Positions 1 to 9,317 are shown, counted from the stretch's first letter. The stretch is DNA of 64,000 bases from Ww85 sp963745765 (GCA_963745765.1 CAVUYQ010000018.1:62001-126000), one strand, 5' to 3'. The notes: a model not told the origin generated them from the letters alone. Made by a program: numbers and translations.

Positions 1-153
1 CAGATCGTTGCATGAAGTGACGATACCGTTGCTGTCAATGGTGAGGTAGCCTATGTCAGGATTTTTAAGACGCTGTTTTATATGGTTTTTCATGTCACGG
101 TCCAGGATGCGCCGGGAAACAGTTCCGACAGATATATTTAGGCCACCTTGCAT
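1..153 (-). CDS. PAS-domain sensor protein, N-terminal part (runs off the window)
   Basis: Leftward open frame cut by the window edge. The visible part reads as a basic helical lead-in (SRRILDRDMKNHIKQRLKN) followed by the opening strand of a PAS domain (PDIGYLTIDSNGIVTSCND), so the protein is probably a sensor kinase or PAS regulator. The only upstream ATG, at 153, lies inside a palindromic repeat and has no visible Shine-Dalgarno; an internal ATG is at 93. The frame stays open through the whole repeat to a TGA near 268, so the repeat may have inserted into, or now supplies, the 5' end of the gene. The true start is therefore unknown. The PAS call rests on a short stretch only. Confidence 0.5.
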   Translation of the reverse strand, partial: MQGGLNISVGTVSRRILDRDMKNHIKQRLKNPDIGYLTIDSNGIVTSCNDL

Positions 154-280
154 AATTGCCTTTTCGTCCGATCTCTGCGTTATGCTCGAAATTTTATCCT
201 CGGAACAGTAACCATATGCCTGCGGTAAAATTTCTCGTAAGCCTTGATCTCGAACGAAAAATCTAATTATTCAAGGTACC
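145..280 (+). repeat. Palindromic interspersed repeat, copy 1
   Basis: About 136 bp bounded by inverted ends: ACCTTGCATAATT on the left and AATTATTCAAGGTACC on the right. The interior is also an imperfect inverted repeat, for example GCTCGAAATTTTA on the left against TAAAATTTCTCG on the right. Close copies lie at 7332-7467 and 36635-36770, with degraded ones at 18508-18669 and 43097-43190. No transposase is associated. It is MITE- or REP-like in build; a function is not known. Confidence 0.85.
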
Positions 281-330
281 CTTTAATTATAACCTTAAAC
301 ATTTCTCGGCGCAATAATGAGGAGAAAAAG

Positions 331-621
331 TGAGTGTGCAAGGCACGATCATTGCTATTAACCGGGCAACACTGTAGGCCGCTGGCAAGACACGTGATAA
401 CCTTGTTGGAAAAGGGATCTGTGAGATTATCCATGGAGGCCGCAGGCCGCATATCAAATGCCTGCTTGAAGAAATTCTGCTTACCTGCAGGGGTAAGAAT
501 GAAGACACAAAACTCAAGGTACCCTCAAAAAGCGGATAAAAAAATCATGATACCCAGCCGGCTGACCGAGATAGACGGTGTCTGGAAGTCAGGAGTCGTT
601 GTCAGAGATTTTGGCACCTGA
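331..621 (+). pseudogene. Decayed PAS-domain gene fragment
   Basis: In the frame beginning near 336 the sequence reads as a PAS domain (GTIIAINRATL, then an in-frame TAG at 375, then KTRDNLVGKGICEIIHGGR and LLEEILLTCRGKNEDTKL). That frame stops at about 537. The following frame carries the usual PAS end (TEIDGVWKSGVVVRDFGT, compare the common VxxVRDIT motif). One nonsense codon plus one frame change within about 290 bp, and no downstream kinase domain, indicate a relic of a sensor gene. It could be a displaced piece of the leftward PAS gene family at the window edge. The stretch 622-801 holds no gene; a weak AT-rich hairpin (TTATTTCGA/TCGAAATAA) lies at 749-774 downstream of pstB. Confidence 0.6.
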
Positions 622-801
622 ACGGTAAAAGTCTTCTCTATCGGTCCCTGGCCTGGATATTTCATGAAAAGTGATGGCGACTGAAACAAGGGGAGTGATA
701 ATGCACAGCCAACGTTAAAAAATACTGGAAATACTGTAATAATGCCTGTTATTTCGATAAATTATTCGAAATAATGAGAAACAGCTCAGGAAATGCCCGG
801 G

Positions 802-1683
802 TTAACCGAAACGGCCGGTGATATAATCTTCGGTAAGATGATGACGGGGATTGGTGAATATCTGTTTCGTCGAACCCACTTCCACCAGACTGCCGAGATG
901 GAAATAGGCGGTGCGTTGTGAAACCCTTGAGGCCTGCTGCATGGCATGGGTGACGATGACAATGGAGTATTGCGTTCTCAGTTCGGCGATGAGTTCCTCA
1001 ACCTTTGCGGTGGCTATGGGATCAAGGGCCGAACATGGCTCATCCATAAGAATGACTTCGGGACCTACCGCTATGGCGCGCGCGATGCAAAGCCGCTGCT
1101 GCTGCCCTCCCGAGAGGCCGGTTCCGGGTTCCGTCAGCCGGTCCTTGACCTCCTCCCAGAGGCCGGCTTTCTTCAATGAGGTTTCGACAATTTCATCGAG
1201 TTCCCCCTTGTTTCCGGTTAAGCCGTGAATCCGCGGGCCGTAGGCGATATTGTCATAGATCGATTTCGGGAAGGGATTCGGTTTTTGAAAGACCATACCG
1301 ACACGGGCTCTGAGCGGCACGACGTCGATGCTGGGATGGTAGATATTACTGCCATCAAGATTGATTTCCCCTTCAACCCGGCAACTGGCAACGGTATCAT
1401 TCATCCGGTTGAGACAGCGTATAAACGTTGATTTGCCGCAACCTGACGGCCCTATCATGGCAAGGACCTCGTTGCAGCCGACATCGATGCTGACCTTCTT
1501 GATGGCCTGGGTATCTCCATAAAACACGTCAACATCCCGGCACGTCATTCGTGGATCGTCAACAAAAGGTGTACCGATCGTCTTTCCTATCTTACCTTGG
1601 AGATCTGTTTTTGCCTTGACAATGGTATCCTGGGCAGTCATCGCTTGAAATGTCGGCTGTATAGCTTCTGCTGAGTTGGTCAT
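802..1683 (-). CDS. pstB: Phosphate ABC transporter ATP-binding protein PstB
   Basis: Cytoplasmic ATPase that powers the PstCA phosphate channel. Walker A GPSGCGKST is at residues 78-86, the ABC signature LSGGQQQR at 190-197 and Walker B ILMDEP at 211-216. From the first ATG the protein is 293 aa, about 40 longer than usual; ATG codons at residues 15 and 47 would give more typical lengths, and none of the three has a clear Shine-Dalgarno. It is the last gene of a leftward phoU-pstC-pstA-pstS-pstB run, 128 bp after pstS with a strong hairpin in the gap. Unlike the three genes upstream, its frame is intact. Confidence 0.95.
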   Translation of the reverse strand: MTNSAEAIQPTFQAMTAQDTIVKAKTDLQGKIGKTIGTPFVDDPRMTCRDVDVFYGDTQAIKKVSIDVGCNEVLAMIGPSGCGKSTFIRCLNRMNDTVASCRVEGEINLDGSNIYHPSIDVVPLRARVGMVFQKPNPFPKSIYDNIAYGPRIHGLTGNKGELDEIVETSLKKAGLWEEVKDRLTEPGTGLSGGQQQRLCIARAIAVGPEVILMDEPCSALDPIATAKVEELIAELRTQYSIVIVTHAMQQASRVSQRTAYFHLGSLVEVGSTKQIFTNPRHHLTEDYITGRFG

Positions 1684-1731
1684 TTTTGCGTGGTCGGGGC
1701 TGATTTTCTGTTGTATTTCTTAAACCTGGAG

Positions 1732-1763
1732 AGCCGCCGGGCCATGTTCAGGACCCGGCGGCT
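1732..1763 (-). terminator. GC-rich hairpin between pstS and pstB
   Basis: Perfect 10-bp inverted repeat AGCCGCCGGG / CCCGGCGGCT with a 12-base loop. No U-tract follows it in the leftward direction, so it is less likely a full terminator than an mRNA-stabilising or attenuating hairpin. Such a hairpin would allow more PstS than PstB from one transcript, a pattern known for other binding-protein operons. The role is inferred. Confidence 0.6.
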
Positions 1764-1811
1764 GTAAATCGATCATGGCTATCATGAACGTATCAGGCAT
1801 GCAACTGACAA

Positions 1812-2862
1812 CTACTGTATTGCTGCCATCGGCTTCAGTTCCTTGACTACTTCGGCGTATTCTTTCCGCTCATCGTCCGGCATTGGAATCATGCCCTTAT
1901 CGGCCAGGTAGCCTTCAGGTCCCCAGGCTTTTTCGCTGGAGAACTCGGCCAGGTATTCAGTGATACCCGGAATTGAGCCGACGTGGGCTTTCTTGACATA
2001 AAAGAAGAGCGGACGCGATAACGGATATTTTCCGGCGGCGATATTCTCAAACGTCGGCACTTCGCCGTCTATCATGGATCCCTGGATTACATCACCATTC
2101 TGTTCGAGGTAAGAGAAACCGAAAATACCGAAGGCATGCGGATTGCTCTCCAGTTTCTGCACGATCAGGTTATCGTTCTCACCGGCCTCGATGTAGGCGC
2201 CGTCTTCACGAAGGGTGTGGGCCACCTTGACAAAGACCCTTTTCGTCTTTCTTACGGAGTGCTGCGAGTGTCTCAAATTCCCGTGCACCATCTTCCATGG
2301 CCAGTTCCACGAAGGCGTCACGGGTGCCTGAGGTCGGGGGAGGACCAAGCACTTCAATGGCGACATCGGGCAGAGATGAGTTGACCTCTTTCCAGGTCTT
2401 GTAGGGGTTGGCCACGAGCTTACCATCAGCAGCCGGAACTTCTTTGGCCAGGGCCATGAAGATATCCTTGCGAGATAGCTTGATCTGATCAGCCTTTTTT
2501 GAATTGGCCAGCACGATGCCGTCATAACCGATTTTCACCTCGACGACGTCCTTGACACCATTTTTTGCACATGTTTCCTGTTCGGATTTCTTCATGGCGC
2601 GTGAAGCGTTGGTAATGTCAGGATATTCGACGCCGACGCCAGCACAGAAAAGCTTGAATCCGCCGCCCGAGCCGGTTGATTCAATTTTCGGGGTCTTGAA
2701 CTGGGTCGTCTTGCCGAACTGCTCGGCGACGACGGTGGCAAACGGATAGACGGTTGATGATCCGACGATGGCAATGTAGTCACGACCGGCGGCATGTGCC
2801 GGTGAACTTGCAATTGTGGCGGCTGCAAGCGCTCCTGCGAAAATGAGTCCTTTGTACTTCAT
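1812..2862 (-). pseudogene. pstS: Phosphate-binding periplasmic protein PstS (frameshifted)
   Basis: High-affinity periplasmic phosphate receptor of the Pst transporter. The start at 2862 follows AGGAG at good spacing and opens a Sec signal peptide (MKYKGLIFAGALAAATIASS, cleavage after AHA). The mature part shows the family hallmarks: IVGSSTVYPF, STGSGGGF and a TSGTRDAF loop. The frame breaks at about 2237-2239, where removing one base from a GGG run joins RKKDEK to VFVKVAHTLRED and restores the rest to the stop at 1812. The two pieces together have family length. One surplus base suggests a sequencing indel rather than a dead gene. It lies between pstA and pstB, an unusual position. Confidence 0.85.
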
Positions 2863-2936
2863 TTTTGTTCTCCTTTGTTTTGTAGTGTTTCTTCTGTTTG
2901 TCCGATCCTGCAAGGATCAGTTATATAATCAAGTGC

Positions 2937-4237
2937 TTACCACTTAATCTCAAATTTTTTCCGCAACAGTACCGCAAGCGCGTTCATGACCACAAGAAAG
3001 GCGAGCAGCACCATGATTGCGGCCGACGTCTTCTCGGTAAAGGCCCGCTCCGGGCTGTCGGACCAGAGATAGATCTGTACCGGCAGTACCGTGGATGGGT
3101 CGGTAATTGAGCCTGGGACGTCGACAATAAAGGCCACCATGCCGATCATCAGCAGGGGGGCGGTTTCTCCGAGAGCCTGTGCCATGCCGATTATCGTGCC
3201 GGTAAGCATGCCGGGCAAAGCCAGCGGCAGCACATGGTGAAAAACGGTCTGGATCTTCGAGGCGCCGATACCAAGAGCGGCCTCCCTGATGGAAGGCGGG
3301 ACGGATTTTAATGATGCCCGGGAGGCGATGATGATGGTGGGCAGGGTCATCAGGGTGAGTACGAGCCCGCCAACGAGCGGCGTCGAGCGCGGGATCCCCC
3401 AGAAATTGATAAAAATAGCCAGGCCGAGCAGGCCGAAAATAATTGACGGAACGGCGGCAAGATTGTTGATGTTGACTTCTATGAGGTGCACTGAGACGGT
3501 TATCAGGTGCAAATTCCTCAAGATAAATCGCTGCTGCCACACCAATCGGAAATGACAGGAGCAGGGTTATCAACAGCGTGTAAAAAGAACCTTTGGCGGC
3601 TCCAAGGATGCCGGCCAGTTCCGGTTCACGGGAGTCTCCGGAGGTAAAGAAGGTGGTGTTGAATTTCATCTTTATCCGGTCAGTACTCTTTAGTGTCTTG
3701 ATCCAGGAAGCCGTTTTATCCTTGAGTTGGCGGCTGCTTTCCGGTTGGCTCATGTCGACGTTACCTTTCATAAACATGTCGACGTCATCGCTGGCCGGCA
3801 CCCATATTTTCTGGTGTGTGTTAATGAGTTTCGGGTCTTTTACGACCATGTTCATCAGCTTGAAGGCTGCGCCATTGCTGGCCAGCGAGTAGAGGAGCTG
3901 TTTGTCCTGGCGGCTGGTCACCTCCGGGAACTGCTTAAGTAAAGAACTCTTGATGATGCCCTGGTAGTCGGCCCGGGCGAGGTCCGCATCGCGGAAAATA
4001 GCTTTTGTCGAAAGAGATATCGAGCTGAATAACGGTTTGTCTGAAGGCCGAATAACCGTTTCCGATAATCGTACTGAGCAGGAAAACGAGAAATCCAAGA
4101 GCGATGAAGATGGCCAACAGGCCAAGACGTTTGAATCTTCGCTCGGCGTTATAGCGGCGTTTTAAACGTTTATCGAACGCCGCGTTAAAGGTCGTATCCT
4201 GTTGGCTTGTCTGCATGGTTATCTCAGTTGTTCTCAT
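2937..4237 (-). pseudogene. pstA: Phosphate ABC transporter permease PstA (two frameshifts)
   Basis: Inner-membrane channel subunit partnering PstC. The N-terminal piece (4237 to about 4005) has a basic lead and one membrane helix. The middle piece (to about 3490) holds a long extracytoplasmic region of the DUF3333 type plus the start of the permease core (AAIYLEEFAPDN). The last piece carries the conserved permease loop (VNINNLAAVPSIIFGLLGLA ... EAALGIGASKIQTVFHHVLP, and ALGETAPLL). Frame changes near 4000-4010 and 3484-3500 both rejoin family-consistent sequence. ATG at 4237 or 4216 could start it, and neither has a convincing ribosome site. It follows pstC by 9 bp. Confidence 0.82.
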
Positions 4238-4246
4238 TGTGGTCTG

Positions 4247-5634
4247 TTATTCGTATTGTTCCCGGTACTTCCTGACCACGCGCAGGGCGATCACATTGAG
4301 GATCAGGGTTAAAATAAAGAGGATCAGACCCAGAGCAAAGGCTGCCAGGGTTTTCGGACTGTCAAATTCCTGGTCCCCTACCAGCAGCGTGACAATCTGC
4401 ACGGTAACCGTTGTTACCGCCTTGAGCGGATTCGCCGTCAGGTTTGCGGCAAGACCCGCGGCCATGACCACGATCATTGTTTCTCCAATCGCCCGGGAGA
4501 CAGCCAGCAGGATGCCGCCGACGATGCCGGGCAGGGCGGCGGGGAAGATGACCAGCCGGACCGTTTCAAATTTTGTCGCACCAAGAGCCATAGGATCCGT
4601 CACGCAACGCCTGGGGTACCGCATGGATGACATCGTCGGAAAGTGACGAGACGAAGGGGATGATCATGATCCCCATAACCAGACCGGCGGCCAGCGCACT
4701 TTCCGAAGCGACCGATAATCCCAGGAATCCGCCGGAATCCCTGATCAGCGGCGCTACGGTCAAGGCCGCGAAAAAACCGTAGACAACCGTCGGAATCCCG
4801 GCCAGGATTTCAAGCAGCGGTTTTACCACGGTTCGAAACCCCTGGTTGGCAAATTCAGAGAGATAGATGGCCGAGAGCAGGCCTATGGGTATTGCCACTA
4901 GCATGGCAATAGCGGCAATAAGAAAGGTGCCGGCAAAGATCGGTACGGCGCCGAAGGCCCCGGACGAACCGGCCTGATCGGCCCTGATCGCCATCTGCGG
5001 ACTCCAGTTCAGGCCGAAGAGAAAGTCCTGGAATGGGATAATCTTGAAAAAACGTATGGACTCAAAGATTACCGACAGCAGGATCCCCACCGTTGTCAGG
5101 ATGGCCACGGCGGAAGAGAGCAAAAGCGCCATCTTTATGATCGTCTCGACAACATTTCTGGCCCGGAAATCTGGTTTGATCAACCGAAAAGCAATGGAAA
5201 AGCAGATGCTCAACAGCAGCAATACAACGATGCCGACGGTGGTATGCCAATTCTGCTGTATGGCCAGGTAGCTTGCGGCTGCCGCTTCGATAAAGGCATC
5301 CTGGTTAACCGTAACATTGCCGGAAACCGTATTCTTGATGTCATTTATGATCAGGGCCTGGGCGCCGGTATCCTGGGTCAGCAGGTTCGAGGGAAGTTCA
5401 TTGATAATGCTGCTATCCAGCACCGATGTCTCGACCGACAGCCAGATTCCATACAGCAAAAGGGCCGGCAGCAGGCCGGCAAGTGCCAGCATGGCGCCGT
5501 AATGGTTTGGCAGTGAATGCAGCCGGCGAATCCCCCCATGATTCGCTGCCACCTGCAATGATCTCAGACGTCCCGACAAAAAATGCGGCAGCACCAAGAA
5601 CGAGCAGGAGCGGGAGAAGGTAATCGTAGAGCAT
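4247..5634 (-). pseudogene. pstC: Phosphate ABC transporter permease PstC (two frameshifts)
   Basis: Second Pst channel subunit. It begins MLYDYLLPLLLVLGAAAFF at 5634, continues through a PstC_N-type domain with several helices, and ends in the permease core (EILAGIPTVVYGFFAALTV, then ALGATKFETVRLVIFPAALP and RAIGETMIVV). One frameshift sits in a C6 run at 5532-5537 and the other around 4588-4589, where dropping one G restores the conserved SYALGATKFET. Both look like single-base indels. It starts 33 bp after phoU. Confidence 0.83.
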
Positions 5635-5667
5635 TTTATCTCGTTTTTCAGGGAGGGTGGTGACGGT

Positions 5668-6333
5668 TTATGAAACGGTTCTCGTTATCACACCTTCAAC
5701 AAGGTAGATAACCTCTTCGCTGATGTTCGTTACCCGGTCAGCGATTCGCTCGAGGTGACGGGCAAGCAGATAGGTATTGATCAATCCTCCGGGATGTTCA
5801 GGGTTTCTGCGGATGATGTCCTTTATCGTGTGGTAGACCTCGTTGCGGTATTGATCAACATCGTCATCGAGCAGAAAAACCTGGCGGGCAAGATCAGCAT
5901 CGCGGTTCACCAAGGCATCGAGACTCATGTTGAGCATCTTGATAACCTTTTCAGATATTTCGGAAAAATCGATGCGGTCGGTCAGGTGCCTGCTTTCCGA
6001 TTTGCTGATAGCCTCAACGCGCTTGGCAATATTCACGGCATAGTCGGCGATTCTCTCCAGTTCATTGTCCACCTTGATAACGGTGACGATAAAGCGCAGG
6101 TCACTGGCGACCGGCTGGTGCAGCGCAAGTATTTTCAGGCAGTCTTCCTCGATCTCAATCTCCATCTCATCAATTTCATAGTCTGACAGGATAATTGAAC
6201 GGACTTCTTCCTCGTCACGGCTTTCTATCACCTGTGCCGCCCGGCGAACCCTGTCTTCCACCAGTGCTGTTTGCGTCAGCAGCTTCTTGTTGAGTGACTG
6301 CAATTCAATATGAAAGGTGTAATATGGCTCCAT
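5668..6333 (-). CDS. phoU: Phosphate transport regulator PhoU
   Basis: All-helical cytoplasmic protein of 221 aa that links the Pst transporter to PhoR and keeps the Pho regulon off when phosphate is plentiful. Both three-helix repeats carry the metal-binding signature, seen as DNELERIADYAVNIAKR in the first and RHLERIADRVTNISEEVIY in the second. It is the first gene of the leftward pst run, whereas phoU is more often last. The intergenic region upstream, shared with phoB, holds the Pho-box array. The frame is intact. Confidence 0.96.
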   Translation of the reverse strand: MEPYYTFHIELQSLNKKLLTQTALVEDRVRRAAQVIESRDEEEVRSIILSDYEIDEMEIEIEEDCLKILALHQPVASDLRFIVTVIKVDNELERIADYAVNIAKRVEAISKSESRHLTDRIDFSEISEKVIKMLNMSLDALVNRDADLARQVFLLDDDVDQYRNEVYHTIKDIIRRNPEHPGGLINTYLLARHLERIADRVTNISEEVIYLVEGVITRTVS

Positions 6334-6429
6334 ACTTTTATTCCCGTGTTCTCAGGTGTTGTTTGATTATCTGATGAGACGCCGGCAGTAACCAGCGAAT
6401 CTGGAATTGAGGGCATAATAGGGGGCTTT

Positions 6430-6470
6430 TGTTACCGGTCTGTTACGAGATTGTTAGGATTGGGTTAGTG
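6430..6470 (+). promoter_or_regulatory. Pho box: four GTTA units at 11-bp spacing
   Basis: GTTA occurs at 6431, 6442, 6453 and 6464, each exactly 11 bp apart (TGTTACCGGTC, TGTTACGAGAT, TGTTAGGATTG, GGTTAG). PhoB-family regulators bind 11-bp direct repeats, so this is very likely the PhoB operator. It lies between divergent phoU-pst and phoB. A TATTAT sequence on the minus strand at 6420-6415, about 10 bp from the array, could be the -10 of the pst transcript; on the plus strand TAAAAT at 6497-6502 is a weaker candidate for phoB. Confidence 0.75.
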
Positions 6471-6616
6471 GAAATGAAAACCCTTGCAGAGTGAGGTAAA
6501 ATGCTGAACATATAACCGGTGTGCAGGGTTGCTGCGGTTGTATTTACTCTATTGATAAGGGGCTGCAGCTTTTTCCGGACGTAAATGATTGGTACTGAAT
6601 CGACAAAAACAAATAG

Positions 6617-7342
6617 ATGGCCATGGGAAAAACAACAATTCTTGTCGTTGAAGACGAGGCTGCCATTCAGCAGCTGGTAAGCTACAATCTGATCAAGGCG
6701 GGTTTTAACGTGAGTTGCGCTGATACCGGAGAAGAAGCACTACAGATTCTGCTCAAGGAAGAGATCGACTGTATCCTGCTTGACTTAATGCTGCCGGGAA
6801 TAAGCGGCCTGGAGGTGTGCCGGAAGATAAGGATGAGCAAAGGCGCGAACGGGCCTCATATTCCGGTTATCATGCTTACCGCCAGGGGGGAGGAGGAGGA
6901 TATTGTCGGGGGCCTTGAAGTCGGAGCAGATGACTATATTACCAAGCCGTTCAGCCCAAAGGTTCTTATAGCCAGGATCAAGGCGGTTCTCAGGCGTGCT
7001 TTTGAGAAGAAAAACGCTGATTCCACCGAAGAAAAGGGCGTGATTGTTGTGGATGACCTGGAGATAAACAAGGGCAGGCACGAGGTTAAACAGGGCGATG
7101 AAACCGTGCATCTGACGATCACTGAATTCGGTATACTGGCACTTCTTGCCGGAAAACCGGGATGGGTATTTACCCGGCAGCAGATAATCGATGCGGTGCG
7201 CGGCTATGATTTTCTGGTCACCCCCCGGGCCGTTGACGTGCAGGTCTTCGGCCTGCGAAAGAAACTTGGCATATCCGGTGAATTGATAGAGACGGTCCGC
7301 GGCGTCGGTTACCGGTACAAGTCTTCAGGCCACCTTGAATAA
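6617..7342 (+). CDS. phoB: Phosphate regulon response regulator PhoB
   Basis: OmpR-family regulator of 241 aa. The receiver domain has the acidic pocket E12-D13, phosphoacceptor D56 (ILLDLMLPG), the switch Thr in MLTARG and the conserved Lys in YITKPFSP. The winged-helix DNA-binding domain follows (LTITEFGILALLAGKPG ... VDVQVFGLRKKL ... GVGYRYK). It is divergent from phoU-pst and followed by phoR after a palindromic repeat. The last codons, GHLE-stop, are encoded by the left end of that repeat, so the repeat supplies the stop codon. ATG 6617 and 6623 are both possible starts. Confidence 0.94.
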   Translation: MAMGKTTILVVEDEAAIQQLVSYNLIKAGFNVSCADTGEEALQILLKEEIDCILLDLMLPGISGLEVCRKIRMSKGANGPHIPVIMLTARGEEEDIVGGLEVGADDYITKPFSPKVLIARIKAVLRRAFEKKNADSTEEKGVIVVDDLEINKGRHEVKQGDETVHLTITEFGILALLAGKPGWVFTRQQIIDAVRGYDFLVTPRAVDVQVFGLRKKLGISGELIETVRGVGYRYKSSGHLE

Positions 7343-7467
7343 TTTCCTTTTCGCCCGATCTCTTCGTTATGCTCGAAATTTTATCCTTGGAATATCAAAT
7401 ATATGCCTCTGGAAAAATTTCTTACATGCCTTGATCTCGGGCAAATATTCTAATTATTCAAGGTATC
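7332..7467 (+). repeat. Palindromic interspersed repeat, copy 2 (between phoB and phoR)
   Basis: Near-perfect example of the family: ACCTTGAATAATT on the left, AATTATTCAAGGTATCC on the right, and inner arms TCGCCCGATCT against GATCTCGGGC plus GCTCGAAATTTTA against AAAAATTTCTTAC. Transcribed as part of phoB-phoR mRNA, it could fold into one long hairpin of over 50 imperfect base pairs. It overlaps the last 11 bases of phoB. Confidence 0.9.
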
Positions 7468-7490
7468 CTTCAATATAATTGCTGAACGAG

Positions 7491-9317
7491 ATGATTCTAA
7501 AACAAAAGAAACTCTTCTGGCAGATCTTCCCGATCAGTCTTGTCATCCTCCTGACCACCATAAGCGTTGTAGCCTGGTTTATATCGCGTTCTGTTGATCG
7601 ATTTTATATTCAGGAACTGGGGATAGAACTCGAAAACCGGGCGCATCTTATTGAATCTCAAGTAGTTGAACTCCTTAATGCCGATGATGAAGCAGCTTTA
7701 CGCTCTTTTGCCGTTCAATCCGGGCGGGCCTCCGGTACGAGGATTACGGTTATTACTTCGGAAGGCAAAGTGCTGGCTGATACAAACGAAAATCCGGCCA
7801 CCATGGACAATCATCGCCTGCGCCCCGAGATTGATGCCGCTTTTTCAGCAACAGTAGGACATTCGATGCGCTTCTCGAATACACTTGGCAAAAACATGTA
7901 TTACACGGCCATCCGGCTTGACAGTAAAACAGCGGGCCGGGCCGGCGCTTCGAGCAGTCCGGTTCATGCCGTACTGCGGCTTGCCATGCCGGTGACAGCC
8001 ATCGATGCAACCTTGAGTGACATCAACAGGAAAATCATCGGTGGTGCCATTGCGGCTGTTCTCATTGCTTTCTTGCTCACCTACTTTGTAACAAGGAACA
8101 TCAGTCGTCCGCTTGAGGAAATGACCGAGAGTGCGGAACAGTTTTCCCGGGGGGATTTCAGCCAGCGGCTGGCGATAAACCACAAGAAAACCACCTCAAG
8201 CGAAGTGGCAACCCTGGCAGCGGCGATGGACCGGATGGCTGAGCAGCTTGATGATAAAATCAACACCATTGTCAACCAGCGTAACCAGCTGGAAACCGTC
8301 TTTTCCAGTATGGTTGAGGCGGTCATTGCCATTGACGGCGAGGAGCGGATCATCAATCTCAACAGTGCTGCTGCCAAGATGTTCGGTATCAGTCAGCAGT
8401 CCAATGTTCGGGGCCGGATCATCCACGAGGTGATTCGCAACGTCGAGCTGCAGACCCGGTTCCAGCAGACCCTGCAGACGGGAGTCCCGGTCGAGGATGA
8501 GATTGTCCTGAGCGTCAAGGGAGAAACCAGGGATTTGCATATAAATGTTGTTTCCCTGTCCCGCGGTGCCGGAAAAATACTCGGGGTACTCATGGTCCTC
8601 AATGATGTTACGAGACTGCGTCAGCTGGAACGACTGCGCAGCGATTTTGTTGCCAATGTCTCGCATGAACTCAGGACACCGATAACCTCAATTCGCGGCT
8701 ACGTGGAAACCCTGCTTGACGGAGCAATTGACGATAGAGATGATGCCGTACGCTTCCTTGAGATAGTTTTACGCCAGTCTGAGCAATTAAATGAGATTAT
8801 TGACGATCTTCTCGCATTGTCGAGGATTGAAAAGGAGGCGAAAGAGGGCGATATCGTCTTTGAACAGCACAGTCTCCAGCCGGTCCTTGAGGATGCCCTG
8901 GAGACCTGCCGGCACAAGGCGGCTGAGAGGGATATTGAACTGCACCTTGTCTGTTCTGAAAATATCATCCTGAATATGAACCGCAGGCTGCTCGAGCAGG
9001 CGGTTATCAATCTGCTGATTAACGCCATCACCTACAGTGAAGCCGGAGGGACGGTTACCGTACGGGCACGCCGACTCACGGAAGAAGGTAACGACAAGGT
9101 CCAGATCAGTGTGATAGACCATGGTATAGGCATAGCCAGAGATCATCTTTCCCGGCTTTTCGAGCGCTTTTACCGAAGCGACAAGGCCCGCAACCGCAAA
9201 ATAGGGGGAACGGGTCTCGGTCTGGCAATCGTCAAGCACATTGTTCAGGCGCATGGCGGCTCCGTCGATGTTAAAAGCACGCTCGGTGAAGGCAGTGAAT
9301 TTACGATTTCCCTGTAG
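7491..9317 (+). CDS. phoR: Phosphate regulon sensor histidine kinase PhoR
   Basis: Membrane sensor kinase expected to phosphorylate PhoB. Order: membrane helix at about 9-31, periplasmic sensor region, second helix at about 183-202, HAMP, PAS (near 270-370), HisKA with phosphoacceptor His392 in FVANVSHELRTPITS, then HATPase with N box NLLINAITYS, G1 DHGIGIA and G2 GTGLGLA. The large periplasmic loop of about 150 aa fits the longer Gram-positive and delta-type PhoR rather than the short E. coli form. ATG 7491 is preferred; TTG 7479 in frame is an alternative. Only the repeat separates it from phoB. Confidence 0.92.
   Translation: MILKQKKLFWQIFPISLVILLTTISVVAWFISRSVDRFYIQELGIELENRAHLIESQVVELLNADDEAALRSFAVQSGRASGTRITVITSEGKVLADTNENPATMDNHRLRPEIDAAFSATVGHSMRFSNTLGKNMYYTAIRLDSKTAGRAGASSSPVHAVLRLAMPVTAIDATLSDINRKIIGGAIAAVLIAFLLTYFVTRNISRPLEEMTESAEQFSRGDFSQRLAINHKKTTSSEVATLAAAMDRMAEQLDDKINTIVNQRNQLETVFSSMVEAVIAIDGEERIINLNSAAAKMFGISQQSNVRGRIIHEVIRNVELQTRFQQTLQTGVPVEDEIVLSVKGETRDLHINVVSLSRGAGKILGVLMVLNDVTRLRQLERLRSDFVANVSHELRTPITSIRGYVETLLDGAIDDRDDAVRFLEIVLRQSEQLNEIIDDLLALSRIEKEAKEGDIVFEQHSLQPVLEDALETCRHKAAERDIELHLVCSENIILNMNRRLLEQAVINLLINAITYSEAGGTVTVRARRLTEEGNDKVQISVIDHGIGIARDHLSRLFERFYRSDKARNRKIGGTGLGLAIVKHIVQAHGGSVDVKSTLGEGSEFTISL

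Noticed and set aside
514..524. CAAGGTACCCT, identical to the right end of the palindromic repeat
   Set aside because: It lies in the decayed PAS reading frame (KLKVPS) and has no matching left arm, so it is probably chance.
749..774. AT-rich hairpin downstream of pstB
   Set aside because: A stem is present but it lacks GC pairs and a U-tract, so a terminator call is not supported.
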